A stretch of DNA of 6,484 nucleotides from Dehalococcoidia bacterium (GCA_009838385.1 VXRS01000027.1:1-6484), one strand, 5' to 3'; counted from the stretch's first letter, positions 1 through 6,243 are shown. Made by a program: numbers and translations. The notes: generated by a model from the sequence alone, not told the origin.

Positions 1-57
1 TAGAGCGCTTCGCTTACACCGAAGAGGCCGGGGGTTCGAGTCCCTCATCGCCCACCA
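1..57 (+). tRNA. tRNA-Val (anticodon TAC), 5' end cut off by window
   Basis: This is the 3' part of a tRNA gene. The anticodon stem CTTCG (8-12) pairs with CGAAG (20-24) around the loop CTTACAC, which places anticodon TAC at 15-17, reading valine GTA codons. The T-loop TTCGAGT lies at 35-41. The acceptor 3' strand ATCGCCC (47-53) is followed by discriminator A54 and an encoded CCA at 55-57. The 5' acceptor strand and most of the D-arm lie outside the window. The gene matters for context because tRNA 3' ends are common integration sites, and an AT-rich nuclease gene starts about 150 bases downstream. No second copy of the tRNA 3' end is visible in the window, so an attachment-site repeat is not shown. 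Confidence 0.93.
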
Positions 58-210
58 GCGTGGTATTGCCTCACCTGCAAGCCCTGTCTCCTGACACGCC
101 TGCAGCTGCTCGCTTCCTGGGTTGTCTGAGGCTCCAACTCTCCTCCACAATACAGACCACTCAGCCCTGCCCACGATGGCACCACAACGCTTACCCCCAA
201 GGCGGACGCA

Positions 211-1467
211 TTGGAACTCCACCTCGATCCTTGGCCAGTTTTCACTGTCAACACTCGCAAACCCCTAATCGACCCTAAGCCTGCCTACCAAAGGGGCCCT
301 ATCTGGTCCATCAACCACCAGCAGCTCTTCATAGATTCGATCCTTCGAGGGTACGACATCCCCAAGTTGTATCTCCGGAAGCTTCCTGACGGGAAGGGTT
401 ACGGTTGGGAAGTAATTGATGGCCAGCAGCGCTTGCGAGCGATCTGGGACTTTATGGAAAACCTATTCCTTCTCTCCGATGACTCTGACCCCGTACAAAG
501 TTTCCACCTAGCTGGCTTGTCTTTCGAGGATTTACACTACACCCTCAAAGACCGTTTCATGGCCTACGCTCTTTCTATAGTCGAAGTATCAAAAGCAGAG
601 GATCAAGAAGTAGAGGACATGTTCTTGCGCCTGCAAAACGGCGTACCTCTAAATTCAGCAGAGAAGAGAAACGCGATTTCCGGTACAGTCCGAGACTTTG
701 TACACGAAACGGCAGACAGTCATAGGCTTATGAACAAGTCCGTGCCGTTCGAGAATTCGCGCTACTCTCATGATGAACTTGTTGCACAGATGCTCTTGAT
801 AGAATTGCGAGGTGGTCCGACTTCTGTGCGTCATACCCAGCTGAAAGCCCTCTACGAATCCAGCGCTGGATTCCGGAAGGGATCCCCCCAAGTGAAGAAG
901 CTCAAGCGGGTCATGAACTTTCTTCACAGAGCATTCCCGAACAAAGCCCCAGAGCTGACGAAGGTCAATTTACTCTCCCTCTATACTGTCGCCTCGGAAG
1001 CCATCTCCAAATACGCCCTTAGCAGTCGGGCGAAAGCCTTTGGTGAGTGGTTTGTGGGATTTGAAGAACGCCGCCGACTAGATGAAGAGAAGTCGGAAGA
1101 TGAGCGAGACGAAAAGATGGTCTCGTATCAAATTGCCGTTCTGCAGCAGACGGCAAATCTTGCTTCCCAGCAGGAGAGGCAGCGCATATTGACTGAGGAT
1201 CTGGTGGCAACGCTGCCAGACTTGGTCCTCTTGGACGACCAGCGACAGTTCACTTATGCACAGCGGGCAGCCATTTTTCGCAATGCCGGCGGAAAGTGTG
1301 TCAACCCCAACAACGAACCCGATTGTGAAGGGGACTGCCGATGGGACAGCTTTCACGCCGACCACATTGAGCCTTATTCGCTAGGGGGGAGGACCACTGT
1401 CGAGAACGGGCAATTACTTTGCCCGAAATGTAACCAGAAGAAGGCTGCAAGCACCGCTAGCGGGTAG
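211..1467 (+). CDS. DUF262-HNH nuclease, candidate anti-phage restriction protein
   Basis: This is a 418-residue fusion of an N-terminal DUF262 domain and a C-terminal HNH endonuclease. DUF262 is recognised from PAYQR (25-29) followed by IW, the segment DSILRGYDIPKLYL (42-55), the signature DGQQR (70-74), and LQNGVPLNSAEKRNA (141-155). In GmrSD and SspE relatives the DGQQR motif supports nucleotide hydrolysis or DNA processing. The HNH part has Cys363, Cys372 and Cys376, then ADHIEP (383-388), GG at 392-393, Asn399 and CPKCN (404-408), giving a zinc site plus the His385/Asn metal site. A charged, coiled-coil-like stretch (about 284-302) links the halves. The start is TTG at 211, with AAGG about 8 bases upstream; there is no ATG in frame back to the stop at 127-129. 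Base composition differs sharply from its neighbours: sampled 60-base rows are about 46% GC, against about 70% or more in the oxygenase, pointing to transfer. No partner gene is seen. The anti-phage role is inferred from family; family membership is well supported. Confidence 0.88.
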   Translation: MELHLDPWPVFTVNTRKPLIDPKPAYQRGPIWSINHQQLFIDSILRGYDIPKLYLRKLPDGKGYGWEVIDGQQRLRAIWDFMENLFLLSDDSDPVQSFHLAGLSFEDLHYTLKDRFMAYALSIVEVSKAEDQEVEDMFLRLQNGVPLNSAEKRNAISGTVRDFVHETADSHRLMNKSVPFENSRYSHDELVAQMLLIELRGGPTSVRHTQLKALYESSAGFRKGSPQVKKLKRVMNFLHRAFPNKAPELTKVNLLSLYTVASEAISKYALSSRAKAFGEWFVGFEERRRLDEEKSEDERDEKMVSYQIAVLQQTANLASQQERQRILTEDLVATLPDLVLLDDQRQFTYAQRAAIFRNAGGKCVNPNNEPDCEGDCRWDSFHADHIEPYSLGGRTTVENGQLLCPKCNQKKAASTASG

Positions 1468-2026
1468 CGCCACTCGCGCGTCTCGAAGGCTTCCGGGCGG
1501 AGCGCAGTCAACGCACAACCGAATCAATTCGCGGCGGGGCCTTGAACGACAGTGGGGTGAAGGGGACCTGGGCGGGACCGGGAAGCAGAGCGGGTGAACG
1601 GCCTCACGGGCGATGCGAAGCATCCAGTGCGTCGGGAGCCTGCGCGCAACCCACCCTCGTCGGCAGATCGCAGGCCAGGCGGCTGCCGGTGTCCGACTCC
1701 TCTTTTGCGTAGGGGTCGGGGCGCTCGTGCACGATGATGGCGGAACCATCGTCGTCGAATACGGAGTGGGGCTCGCCCGTGTCCAGCGTGATGCCACCGG
1801 TCAGGAAGTCGGCGCGGGCGGAACCGTCGGCGGCGGCGTAGCTGTTGAGCAGATCGCCGCCGTGCCCACCGGAGTTGCCGCGGCTGGAAGACATCGCCCG
1901 TCTCTGAAGGACGGCGTGTGCAGTGGCCCGACGGCAGCGAATCCGTGATCTCCGACGTCGAGGCGAACCAGCGCCTGGTCGTCCTTCAGCCGGATCCCCA
2001 GGCAGCGAGCGCCACCCCTCCGCCCT
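1468..2026. other. Gene-poor scar region with two gene remnants
   Basis: This is a 559-base stretch between the nuclease and amidohydrolase genes, without a convincing intact gene. The GC-rich composition of the host returns right after the nuclease stop. The only recognisable content is a superoxide dismutase C-terminal fragment (minus strand, ending at 1604) and a probable ASPIC/UnbV C-terminal fragment (plus strand, from about 1909). I see no terminator, promoter or repeat in 1468-1603. Lying between a transferred gene and core-looking genes, it may be the junction of the tRNA-associated insertion. Confidence 0.5.
1604..1894 (-). pseudogene. C-terminal half of Cu/Zn superoxide dismutase (5'-truncated)
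   Basis: The 96-codon frame reads like the last half of a bacterial Cu/Zn superoxide dismutase, which converts superoxide to hydrogen peroxide and oxygen, usually outside the cytoplasm. Matching segments are HGGDLLN (residues 11-17, equivalent to the metal-ligand H-x-G-D block), the strand around ITLDTG, the loop SVFDDDGSAIIVHE (44-57, with the copper-ligand His56), PDPYAKEE, and SRLAC (71-75, equivalent to the conserved R-x-A-C end). The N-terminal half, including the H-x-H copper ligands, the bridging-histidine HFN block and any signal peptide, is absent. Upstream codons in the same frame run through arginine-rich, unrelated sequence to a stop. The available ATG at 1894 has no good ribosome-binding site. 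It is most simply a decayed remnant; a product from this frame could not form the normal metal site. Homology judged by eye is good. Confidence 0.68.
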
Positions 2027-2076
2027 CTAGCTACCCGGCGTCCACGAGTAGATCCGCGCGAGGCTGCCCCCCATGA
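1909..2076 (+). pseudogene. C-terminal remnant of an ASPIC/UnbV (CRTAC1-like) protein
   Basis: Read on the plus strand, the segment from about 1909 to 1990 encodes VQWPDGSESVISDVEANQRL followed by VVLQP. This matches the end of ASPIC/UnbV domains, where a V-x-W-P-[DS]-G turn is followed by a DV-x-ANQ-x-L strand and a final E/Q. The domain typically closes secreted FG-GAP repeat proteins of the CRTAC1 type. Nothing resembling the rest of the domain or the FG-GAP repeats precedes it; instead the sequence runs straight into the antisense of the superoxide dismutase fragment. After the homologous part comes a Pro/Ser/Ala-rich tail to a stop at 2074-2076, overlapping the end of the convergent amidohydrolase gene. 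The match is short, so chance resemblance in GC-rich sequence is possible. Confidence 0.42.
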
Positions 2077-2869
2077 GGGCCGCTCGCTCTGACTCCGTGA
2101 GTTGGTCGGTGACGCGGAACGCCTCGACACCCTGCTCGTAGGTCAGGAACTCGACCGCGCGGGTCCAGTCGGTGCCCCACATGCACCGCTCGAACCCGAA
2201 TGCATGGAAGATCTGCCCCAGGGGCTCCCAGATGTCGTCGTAGGGAAACGGCTCCCGCGACAGCGTGCACGCCCCCGACACCTTGATGGCGACGTTGTCG
2301 AGCTCCGCCAGTTTGAGGACGGCGGGCAGGTCGGCGAACGGTTGCTCGGGTGGCGGCGGCTCGAAGGGCTGGGGGAGGCCCAGGTGGTCGATCACGACCC
2401 GGGTGTTGGGGTGGCGCCGGGCGAGCTCCGTGGTCAGATCGAGCTTCTGCCAGCACAACACGTTGATCGGAATGTCGTTCGCCGCTCCCGCGGCCAGGAT
2501 CTGATTGAGCCCGGGGTGATCGGCCGTCGCGTCGGGATCCACACGGGTCAACATCATGCGTGCCCCGACGACCCCGGGGGTCGCCGCCCAGCGGGCAACT
2601 TCGTCGCCGGCGTCGGAGGCTTCCGGGTCAATCGGCTTAATCAGGCCGAAGCGCCCGGGATGCCGGGCGTGCACTTCGAGCGCGTAGCTCGCGTCGTAGC
2701 GGTACATGCTGTGCGGGGAGACCAGGAGCGCCCCGTCGACGCCAAGGGCATCCATCGCCGAGACCATGTCGTCACCGGTCACCTCGGAGGGGCCTACGAG
2801 CGTCCCGGCCCAGGGTCGCTCGGGGCGGTCGCGTTCGTAGGCGTGAACCTGACAGTCGATCGTGAGCAA
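2027..2869 (-). CDS. Amidohydrolase-2 family TIM-barrel metal hydrolase
   Basis: The 280-residue protein has the layout of the amidohydrolase-2 family (PF04909, COG3618-like), cytoplasmic (beta/alpha)8 enzymes that hydrolyse lactones or decarboxylate and cleave ring-derived acids. Visible landmarks are the N-terminal strand TIDCQVHAYE (3-12), FGLIKPIDP (74-82), GVVGARMML (99-107), VVIDHLG (158-164), the strand AIKVSG (194-199), MWGTDWTR (230-237) with the likely catalytic Asp234, and the closing GGSLARIYSW (267-276). There is no signal peptide. The first metal motif, usually H-x-H, reads Q7-V-H9 here. The start is TTG at 2869: AAGGA (2882-2878) sits 8 bases upstream, and family N-termini begin close to the D-x-H strand. 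It is transcribed away from the Rieske oxygenase gene with a 294-base shared spacer, suggesting a common pathway. The exact substrate is unknown; related lactonases and decarboxylases cannot be told apart by eye. Confidence 0.87.
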   Translation of the reverse strand: MLTIDCQVHAYERDRPERPWAGTLVGPSEVTGDDMVSAMDALGVDGALLVSPHSMYRYDASYALEVHARHPGRFGLIKPIDPEASDAGDEVARWAATPGVVGARMMLTRVDPDATADHPGLNQILAAGAANDIPINVLCWQKLDLTTELARRHPNTRVVIDHLGLPQPFEPPPPEQPFADLPAVLKLAELDNVAIKVSGACTLSREPFPYDDIWEPLGQIFHAFGFERCMWGTDWTRAVEFLTYEQGVEAFRVTDQLTESERAALMGGSLARIYSWTPGS

Positions 2870-2928
2870 TGCTCGAGTCCTTCTTGTGCGCCGGCGACGG
2901 GGCCTCCACCGATCTCACCCGGCGGCAC
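2794..2928 (-). CDS. Possible 44-residue leader frame overlapping the amidohydrolase start
   Basis: A GTG at 2928-2926 is preceded by GGAGGTGATAAC on the minus strand, the strongest Shine-Dalgarno match in the window, with seven bases between GGAGG and GTG. The frame runs 44 codons, passes through the amidohydrolase ribosome-binding site and TTG start in a different frame, and stops inside that gene at 2794. The predicted peptide (beginning VPPGEIGGG) is Gly/Pro-rich with no recognisable domain, and I know of no homologue. If translated it could couple to or interfere with amidohydrolase initiation. It may equally be a chance frame behind a chance purine run, and the codons show nothing typical of a real protein. 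Confidence 0.22.
   Translation of the reverse strand: MPPGEIGGGPVAGAQEGLEHCSRSTVRFTPTNATAPSDPGPGRS
2878..2882 (-). promoter_or_regulatory. Ribosome-binding site fixing the amidohydrolase TTG start
   Basis: On the minus strand AAGGA is followed by eight bases and then TTG CTC ACG, the first codons of the amidohydrolase. No ATG or GTG in that frame lies between this site and the conserved first beta strand, so the site supports TTG as the start. Confidence 0.6.
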
Positions 2929-3051
2929 GTTATCACCTCCGGAGGACTCAGCGTGCAGCGTCACTGCCCAGCGGAACGTTCGCAGAACAGTACGTGCGGG
3001 CCCACAAAGTTCGGGCTCGCCGACGTGCTCGTGACCCGGCCGCGGCGAGCG

Positions 3052-3080
3052 TTGACAGGGCCTGGGTTCGTGGCTACCGT
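3052..3080 (+). promoter_or_regulatory. Promoter for the Rieske oxygenase operon
   Basis: TTGACA (3052-3057), a perfect -35 hexamer, is followed after exactly 17 bases by TACCGT (3075-3080), which keeps the T-A-n-n-n-T core accepted by housekeeping sigma factors of high-GC actinobacteria. A start near 3087 would leave a leader of about 77 bases before the ATG at 3164. The arm GGCTACC of an inverted repeat overlaps the -10. Confidence 0.6.
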
Positions 3081-3120
3081 CGCTCGAAGCACTCTTCAAG
3101 CATGTGGACCGTTGGTAGCC
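3072..3120. repeat. Nested inverted repeats over the -10 and leader
   Basis: GGCTACC (3072-3078) is repeated inverted as GGTAGCC (3114-3120). Between these arms CTCGAAG (3083-3089) and CTTCAAG (3094-3100) form a second stem with one mismatch and a four-base loop. The outer left arm covers the -10 hexamer, so it could be an operator; the inner stem lies at the start of the transcript. The arms are only seven bases, so chance is possible. Confidence 0.35.
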
Positions 3121-3163
3121 GCCTCGTGTGGTACGGGTTCGCCTGTGGACAGAAAGAGAGTCC

Positions 3164-4336
3164 ATGGCAGGGACGGCGGGCGAGACCGAGGAAGCACTGG
3201 CGCTGTTACAGGCAGCGATGGATCCTGCCGAGGAGGCCCGCGCGCTCGATTTCGCCGCCTACCACGACCAGGGGCTCTTCGCTCTCGAGATGGACCGCGT
3301 CTTCCGGGGCGACTGGGTGGCGGTCTGCGCGGAGGCGGCGCTCGCTGACGCGGGGGACTACCTCTCCATCGACATTGCGGGAGAGCCCCTGGCGCTGGTA
3401 CGCGGTGAGGACGGCCGGTTGCGAGCACTGTCGAATGTCTGTCGCCATCGCGGAACCCTCATGCTGGAACCGGGTGTCGATTGCCTCGACAACGGGACCA
3501 TCGTCTGTCCCTACCACGCCTGGAGCTACGGCGACTCGGGCGCCTTTCGCGGCGCGCCTTATGCACGTGGCGTCGAGATCGATAGCGACGAGCACAGTCT
3601 CCCTTCCTTCCGCACCGAGGTGTGGATGGGCGTTGTGTTCGTGTGCCTGTCGGATGAGGCCCCACCGCTCGCGGAACGACTTGCCGGCATTGCTCCGCAC
3701 CTGGCCGAGTTCGACATGGAGTCCTTTGCCGTGCCGGGGCCGCTTTCCGCCCCGGAAGTCTGGTCGGCCAACTGGAAGCTGATCGTCGAGAACGGGATGG
3801 AGAGCTACCACCTCTTCAAGGTGCACGAGAAGACGCTGGAGAAGGTCACCCCGACGCGAGGCGCCTACTACATCGAAGGCTCGGCGCCATGGACGCTGAC
3901 CGGGGGCGAGATCGTGGAAGGTGAGGACGGCGTCGTGGGGAAGCTGCTCTCACGACTGTTCGGCGGGGGAACGGGTGGTGACCACTACGTGCTCGTCTCG
4001 ATCCCGCCGTCGTTTGTTGGCGTCGCCACGCGGGACTCGTGGGACTGGATCATTGTCCACCCGCTGAGCCCCACTTCGACGCACGTGTTCCAGGGAACGC
4101 TGATGCGATCGTCTCCCGATCAGCTGACCCAGGCGATCTCGGACGGCTATGCGACGGCCTTTCTGGAAGAGGACCGCGCGATCTGCGAGCGAGCCCAGGC
4201 CGGGATGACGGCAAGGCTGTCGCGGGGAGGGCGGCTGGTGCCCCTGGAGCGGGTTGTCGTGGACTTCCACCACTACCTTTCGTGGCGCCTGACCGGGGAG
4301 ACTCCGCCCGAGAGACATGTGCAGGGGGCGGGATGA
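3164..4336 (+). CDS. Rieske [2Fe-2S] non-haem iron oxygenase, alpha subunit
   Basis: The 390-residue protein is a ring-hydroxylating or demethylating oxygenase large subunit: an N-terminal Rieske domain passes electrons to a C-terminal mononuclear iron site that activates O2. The Rieske ligands are Cys93 and His95 (CRHRG) and Cys115 and His118 (CPYHAW). The iron site follows NWKLIVENGMESYH: His216 and His221, with Asp337 (in EEDR) as the likely third ligand and Glu213 as the probable inter-subunit bridge. Nineteen residues separate His95 from Cys115, slightly more than the usual 15-17, with an extra Cys107 in the added turn. I chose ATG 3164 over the in-frame GTG at 3128 because a purine run (AAAGAGAG) sits just upstream and a typical domain start follows. 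The stop overlaps the next gene's start (ATGA), implying translational coupling. The divergent amidohydrolase suggests a shared pathway. No ferredoxin, reductase or beta subunit is present, so partners must be encoded elsewhere. Class is certain; substrate is unknown. Confidence 0.93.
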   Translation: MAGTAGETEEALALLQAAMDPAEEARALDFAAYHDQGLFALEMDRVFRGDWVAVCAEAALADAGDYLSIDIAGEPLALVRGEDGRLRALSNVCRHRGTLMLEPGVDCLDNGTIVCPYHAWSYGDSGAFRGAPYARGVEIDSDEHSLPSFRTEVWMGVVFVCLSDEAPPLAERLAGIAPHLAEFDMESFAVPGPLSAPEVWSANWKLIVENGMESYHLFKVHEKTLEKVTPTRGAYYIEGSAPWTLTGGEIVEGEDGVVGKLLSRLFGGGTGGDHYVLVSIPPSFVGVATRDSWDWIIVHPLSPTSTHVFQGTLMRSSPDQLTQAISDGYATAFLEEDRAICERAQAGMTARLSRGGRLVPLERVVVDFHHYLSWRLTGETPPERHVQGAG

Positions 4337-4617
4337 GCTTCGACCGTCGCCAGCGCCGCAGGGTGGGCGGCGGAGTTCGCTGGCTTACGCTCGGAGCCCT
4401 CGCATTCGTGATCGCCGCCGTGATCTTCAATTTCCAGTGGATGTGGGGGCTGCTCTTCCTGTTCTGGTCGGCGCCGAGTCTCGTCACCGGCGTGACGTTT
4501 CTCGTCGAGCCGATCTACCGTGACGAAAACCCCTGGCTGTTCTGGGCGATCGTGACGTTGTGGCTGGGCCTGAGCCTGGCCCTGATCGGGATCGAGGTGG
4601 CACAGCTGGTCACCTAG
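4333..4617 (+). CDS. Small membrane protein, three predicted helices, coupled to the oxygenase
   Basis: The 94-residue protein starts with a basic cytoplasmic tail (RRQRRR at 5-10), followed by hydrophobic segments at about 17-34, 36-58 and 67-88. An acidic, proline-containing loop, EPIYRDENPW (59-68), lies between the second and third. The positive-inside rule puts the N-terminus in the cytoplasm. Its ATG (4333) overlaps the oxygenase stop as ATGA, and GGGGGCGGG just upstream can serve as the ribosome-binding site, so the two are made from one transcript. I do not recognise the family. Possible roles, all inferred from position, are a membrane anchor, a small permease-like component for the oxygenase substrate, or a member of the broad group of uncharacterised actinobacterial small membrane proteins. 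Codon use and composition match the oxygenase, so it belongs to the same host gene set. Confidence 0.82.
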   Translation: MSFDRRQRRRVGGGVRWLTLGALAFVIAAVIFNFQWMWGLLFLFWSAPSLVTGVTFLVEPIYRDENPWLFWAIVTLWLGLSLALIGIEVAQLVT

Positions 4618-4630
4618 CCGGCAGCTCCCA

Positions 4631-4654
4631 GGGGCCCCGGTTGCGTTCGGCCCC
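4631..4654 (+). terminator. Possible hairpin terminator after the oxygenase operon
   Basis: GGGGCC (4631-4636) can pair with GGCCCC (4649-4654) around a 12-base loop, starting 14 bases after the membrane-protein stop and between two convergent genes. There is no T-run, as is common in high-GC actinobacteria. The short stem makes this tentative. Confidence 0.3.
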
Positions 4655-4753
4655 ATGCCAGGTGCGCTATCCATCCTCGTCCGTGGGCACGCTGACGCCG
4701 CGGGCCAGGCGGGCATGGGCCCTCAGCGCGCTCCGGTCGACACGACGCCCGGG

Positions 4754-6121
4754 CTAGCTGACGCGGGACGCCAGCAGATCTGCTGCCTGGCCTGCGGCCC
4801 TCTCGCCACTGGAGAGGGCGCCGTTGACCGACGGGATGCCCATGTAGTCGCCCGCCAGGAACAGGTTGTCGATGCTCCCGGCAAGCTGCCCCGGGACGTT
4901 CGCCAGCGCAGCGAGCATCCCGGGCGTCCCCATGCAGAGCGCCTCTTCCCAGCGGTACACGCGGTAGAACAGGCCCTCGTCGTCCTCGGGGAGGGCGGAA
5001 CCGGGAGGCGCCTTCCGGCGCGCGGCGCTCAGCAGCTCGCGCTTGATCTCCTCGTCGGGGAGGGGGATGAGCTCTTTCGCACGGTCGCGGCCGATGAGCA
5101 GGTCCAGCAGGCTCTTGCCGGGAGGGGCGCAGGCGGGCAGGAACACGGCCCGGTCCAGCAGGAGCGGGGTGTCGTCGTGCTCCGGGAAGAGCGCGCCATG
5201 CCAGCCGGGAGGGAGCGGGGGGTGGTCCAGGCCGATCACGACCCGGCAGCCGGTCGAGTAGCTGACGGTGCCAAGCGCGCGGCGGGTCGCGTCGGGCAGC
5301 TTGGGGACGAGGTCCGGGACCTTCGTGCCCGGGACGGCGCAGATGACCGCGTCCGCCTCGATCGTCTCGCCGTCCACCACGACGCCGGTCACCCTCCCAT
5401 CATCGACGAGGATTCTCCTGACGGGGGTCGAGACGCGAATCGCATCGGCGCAGTGGGCGGCGAGCGCTGCGCTCAGCGAGCCGATCCCTCGCTCGGGCAT
5501 GGAGACCCTGCCGTCGTTCAGCATCGTTTCGCCGATGTACGCCCGCATCAGGGCCTGCCCCGCGGGTTCCGGGTCGCCCAGGATCATGTCGAGGGGTCCC
5601 TTCAGAGTCACCTGCAGGTTCTCGGGTACGCGGAGCCGCTTGAGGTAGTCGCCGAAGCTCTCATCGTCGTCGATCTCGGCGAGGGGGCTGTCGCTGGCGA
5701 AGCTCATGTAGGGCTCCTCGCGATACATCTGCCGCATCACCCGCGAACCGGCCCGCAAGCCCGAGGGCGAGAGGAAGCCCATGGTGATGCCCGTCCGCAG
5801 GTGCCGGACCATATTCCAGGCCGACTGCTCCGGCGTCGTGGTGACCCACCGCCCGTTGCGGTAGTGGCCGAACTTCATCTGGGAGGGCACGAGCGGCAGC
5901 CCCAGCTCCTCGCAGATGCGGAAGGCGGTGTCGTAGGTGGAGGTAAAGACGAACGCGCCCATGTCGAGGGAGAACCCGTCAACCGTCTCGCCCTTGCCGC
6001 GTCCGCCGGCACGATCTCCGGCCTCGAGCAGGAGAGGGGTGACGCCCCGCTTCATCAGCGTGTAGGCGGCGCTGAGCCCGGCGAAACCGCCACCGACAAT
6101 GACCACCCGCTCGCTACTCAT
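4754..6121 (-). CDS. FAD-dependent oxidoreductase, amine-oxidase/phytoene-desaturase-like
   Basis: The 455-residue protein is a flavoprotein of the amine oxidase superfamily, which includes phytoene desaturases, protoporphyrinogen oxidases and monoamine oxidases. The N-terminus has the Rossmann dinucleotide motif VVIVGGGFAGLSAAYTL (6-22), ending with Glu33 (LLEAGD) for the ribose and the GG-R-x-K segment (39-43). A second FAD contact region is seen around DAVICAVPG, and the closing motif NLFLAGDYMGIPSVNGALSSG (about 419-439) binds the FAD pyrophosphate and isoalloxazine. There is no signal peptide or clear membrane helix; the length is typical. The start is ATG 6121 with GAGGTGAGG about seven bases upstream. 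The gene is convergent with the oxygenase operon and downstream of the Cache-protein gene on the same strand, separated by hairpins, so it probably has its own promoter. Which substrate is oxidised cannot be told from motifs; a carotenoid-type or porphyrin-type role is possible but unproven. Confidence 0.9.
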   Translation of the reverse strand: MSSERVVIVGGGFAGLSAAYTLMKRGVTPLLLEAGDRAGGRGKGETVDGFSLDMGAFVFTSTYDTAFRICEELGLPLVPSQMKFGHYRNGRWVTTTPEQSAWNMVRHLRTGITMGFLSPSGLRAGSRVMRQMYREEPYMSFASDSPLAEIDDDESFGDYLKRLRVPENLQVTLKGPLDMILGDPEPAGQALMRAYIGETMLNDGRVSMPERGIGSLSAALAAHCADAIRVSTPVRRILVDDGRVTGVVVDGETIEADAVICAVPGTKVPDLVPKLPDATRRALGTVSYSTGCRVVIGLDHPPLPPGWHGALFPEHDDTPLLLDRAVFLPACAPPGKSLLDLLIGRDRAKELIPLPDEEIKRELLSAARRKAPPGSALPEDDEGLFYRVYRWEEALCMGTPGMLAALANVPGQLAGSIDNLFLAGDYMGIPSVNGALSSGERAAGQAADLLASRVS

Positions 6122-6153
6122 ATACGCGCCTCACCTCTCGCCGCCCCCTGGCT

Positions 6154-6183
6154 ATCGCATGGCCATCCTAGGCGGGGGCTCAA
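6154..6183 (-). promoter_or_regulatory. Candidate promoter for the FAD oxidoreductase
   Basis: On the minus strand TTGAGC (6183-6178) is followed after 18 bases by TGCGAT (6159-6154), giving a predicted start near 6147 and a leader of about 26 bases before the ATG. The -35 is reasonable and the -10 weak. Its position just downstream of the two hairpins fits an independent transcription unit. Confidence 0.28.
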
Positions 6184-6211
6184 GCCCGATAGGCCTGACT
6201 TCGCGGCAGGC

Positions 6212-6240
6212 AGCGCCACCGTCGAGTCGGCGGTGGCGCT
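6212..6240 (-). terminator. Perfect 10-bp hairpin, second of a tandem pair
   Basis: AGCGCCACCG (6212-6221) pairs perfectly with CGGTGGCGCT (6231-6240) around a nine-base loop. It lies between two minus-strand genes, downstream of the Cache-protein stop. There is no T-run on either strand, so it may work as a U-less terminator, an mRNA-stabilising 3' stem, or together with the neighbouring hairpin. Confidence 0.5.
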
Positions 6241-6243
6241 GTC

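Noticed and set aside
122..151. TTGTCT-N18-CACAAT as a promoter for the DUF262-HNH gene
   Set aside because: Both hexamers are weak matches and the spacing is not ideal; similar strings are expected by chance in this spacer.
58..210. An integrase attachment repeat or small gene between the tRNA and the nuclease gene
   Set aside because: No second copy of the tRNA 3' end was found in the window, and no frame here has a convincing start, ribosome-binding site or domain.
176..268. ATG at 176 as an alternative start or frameshifted N-terminus of the DUF262-HNH protein
   Set aside because: It is in a different frame that stops after 30 codons. The TTG at 211 already gives a complete DUF262 N-terminus.
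2931..2940. Plus-strand ATCACCTCC resembling the 3' end of 16S rRNA
   Set aside because: No other 16S sequence surrounds it; it is simply the complement of the Shine-Dalgarno-like site on the minus strand.
2102..3034. A 310-codon open frame on the plus strand, antisense to the amidohydrolase
   Set aside because: It is antisense to a gene with clear family motifs, and its translation has no domain-like pattern.
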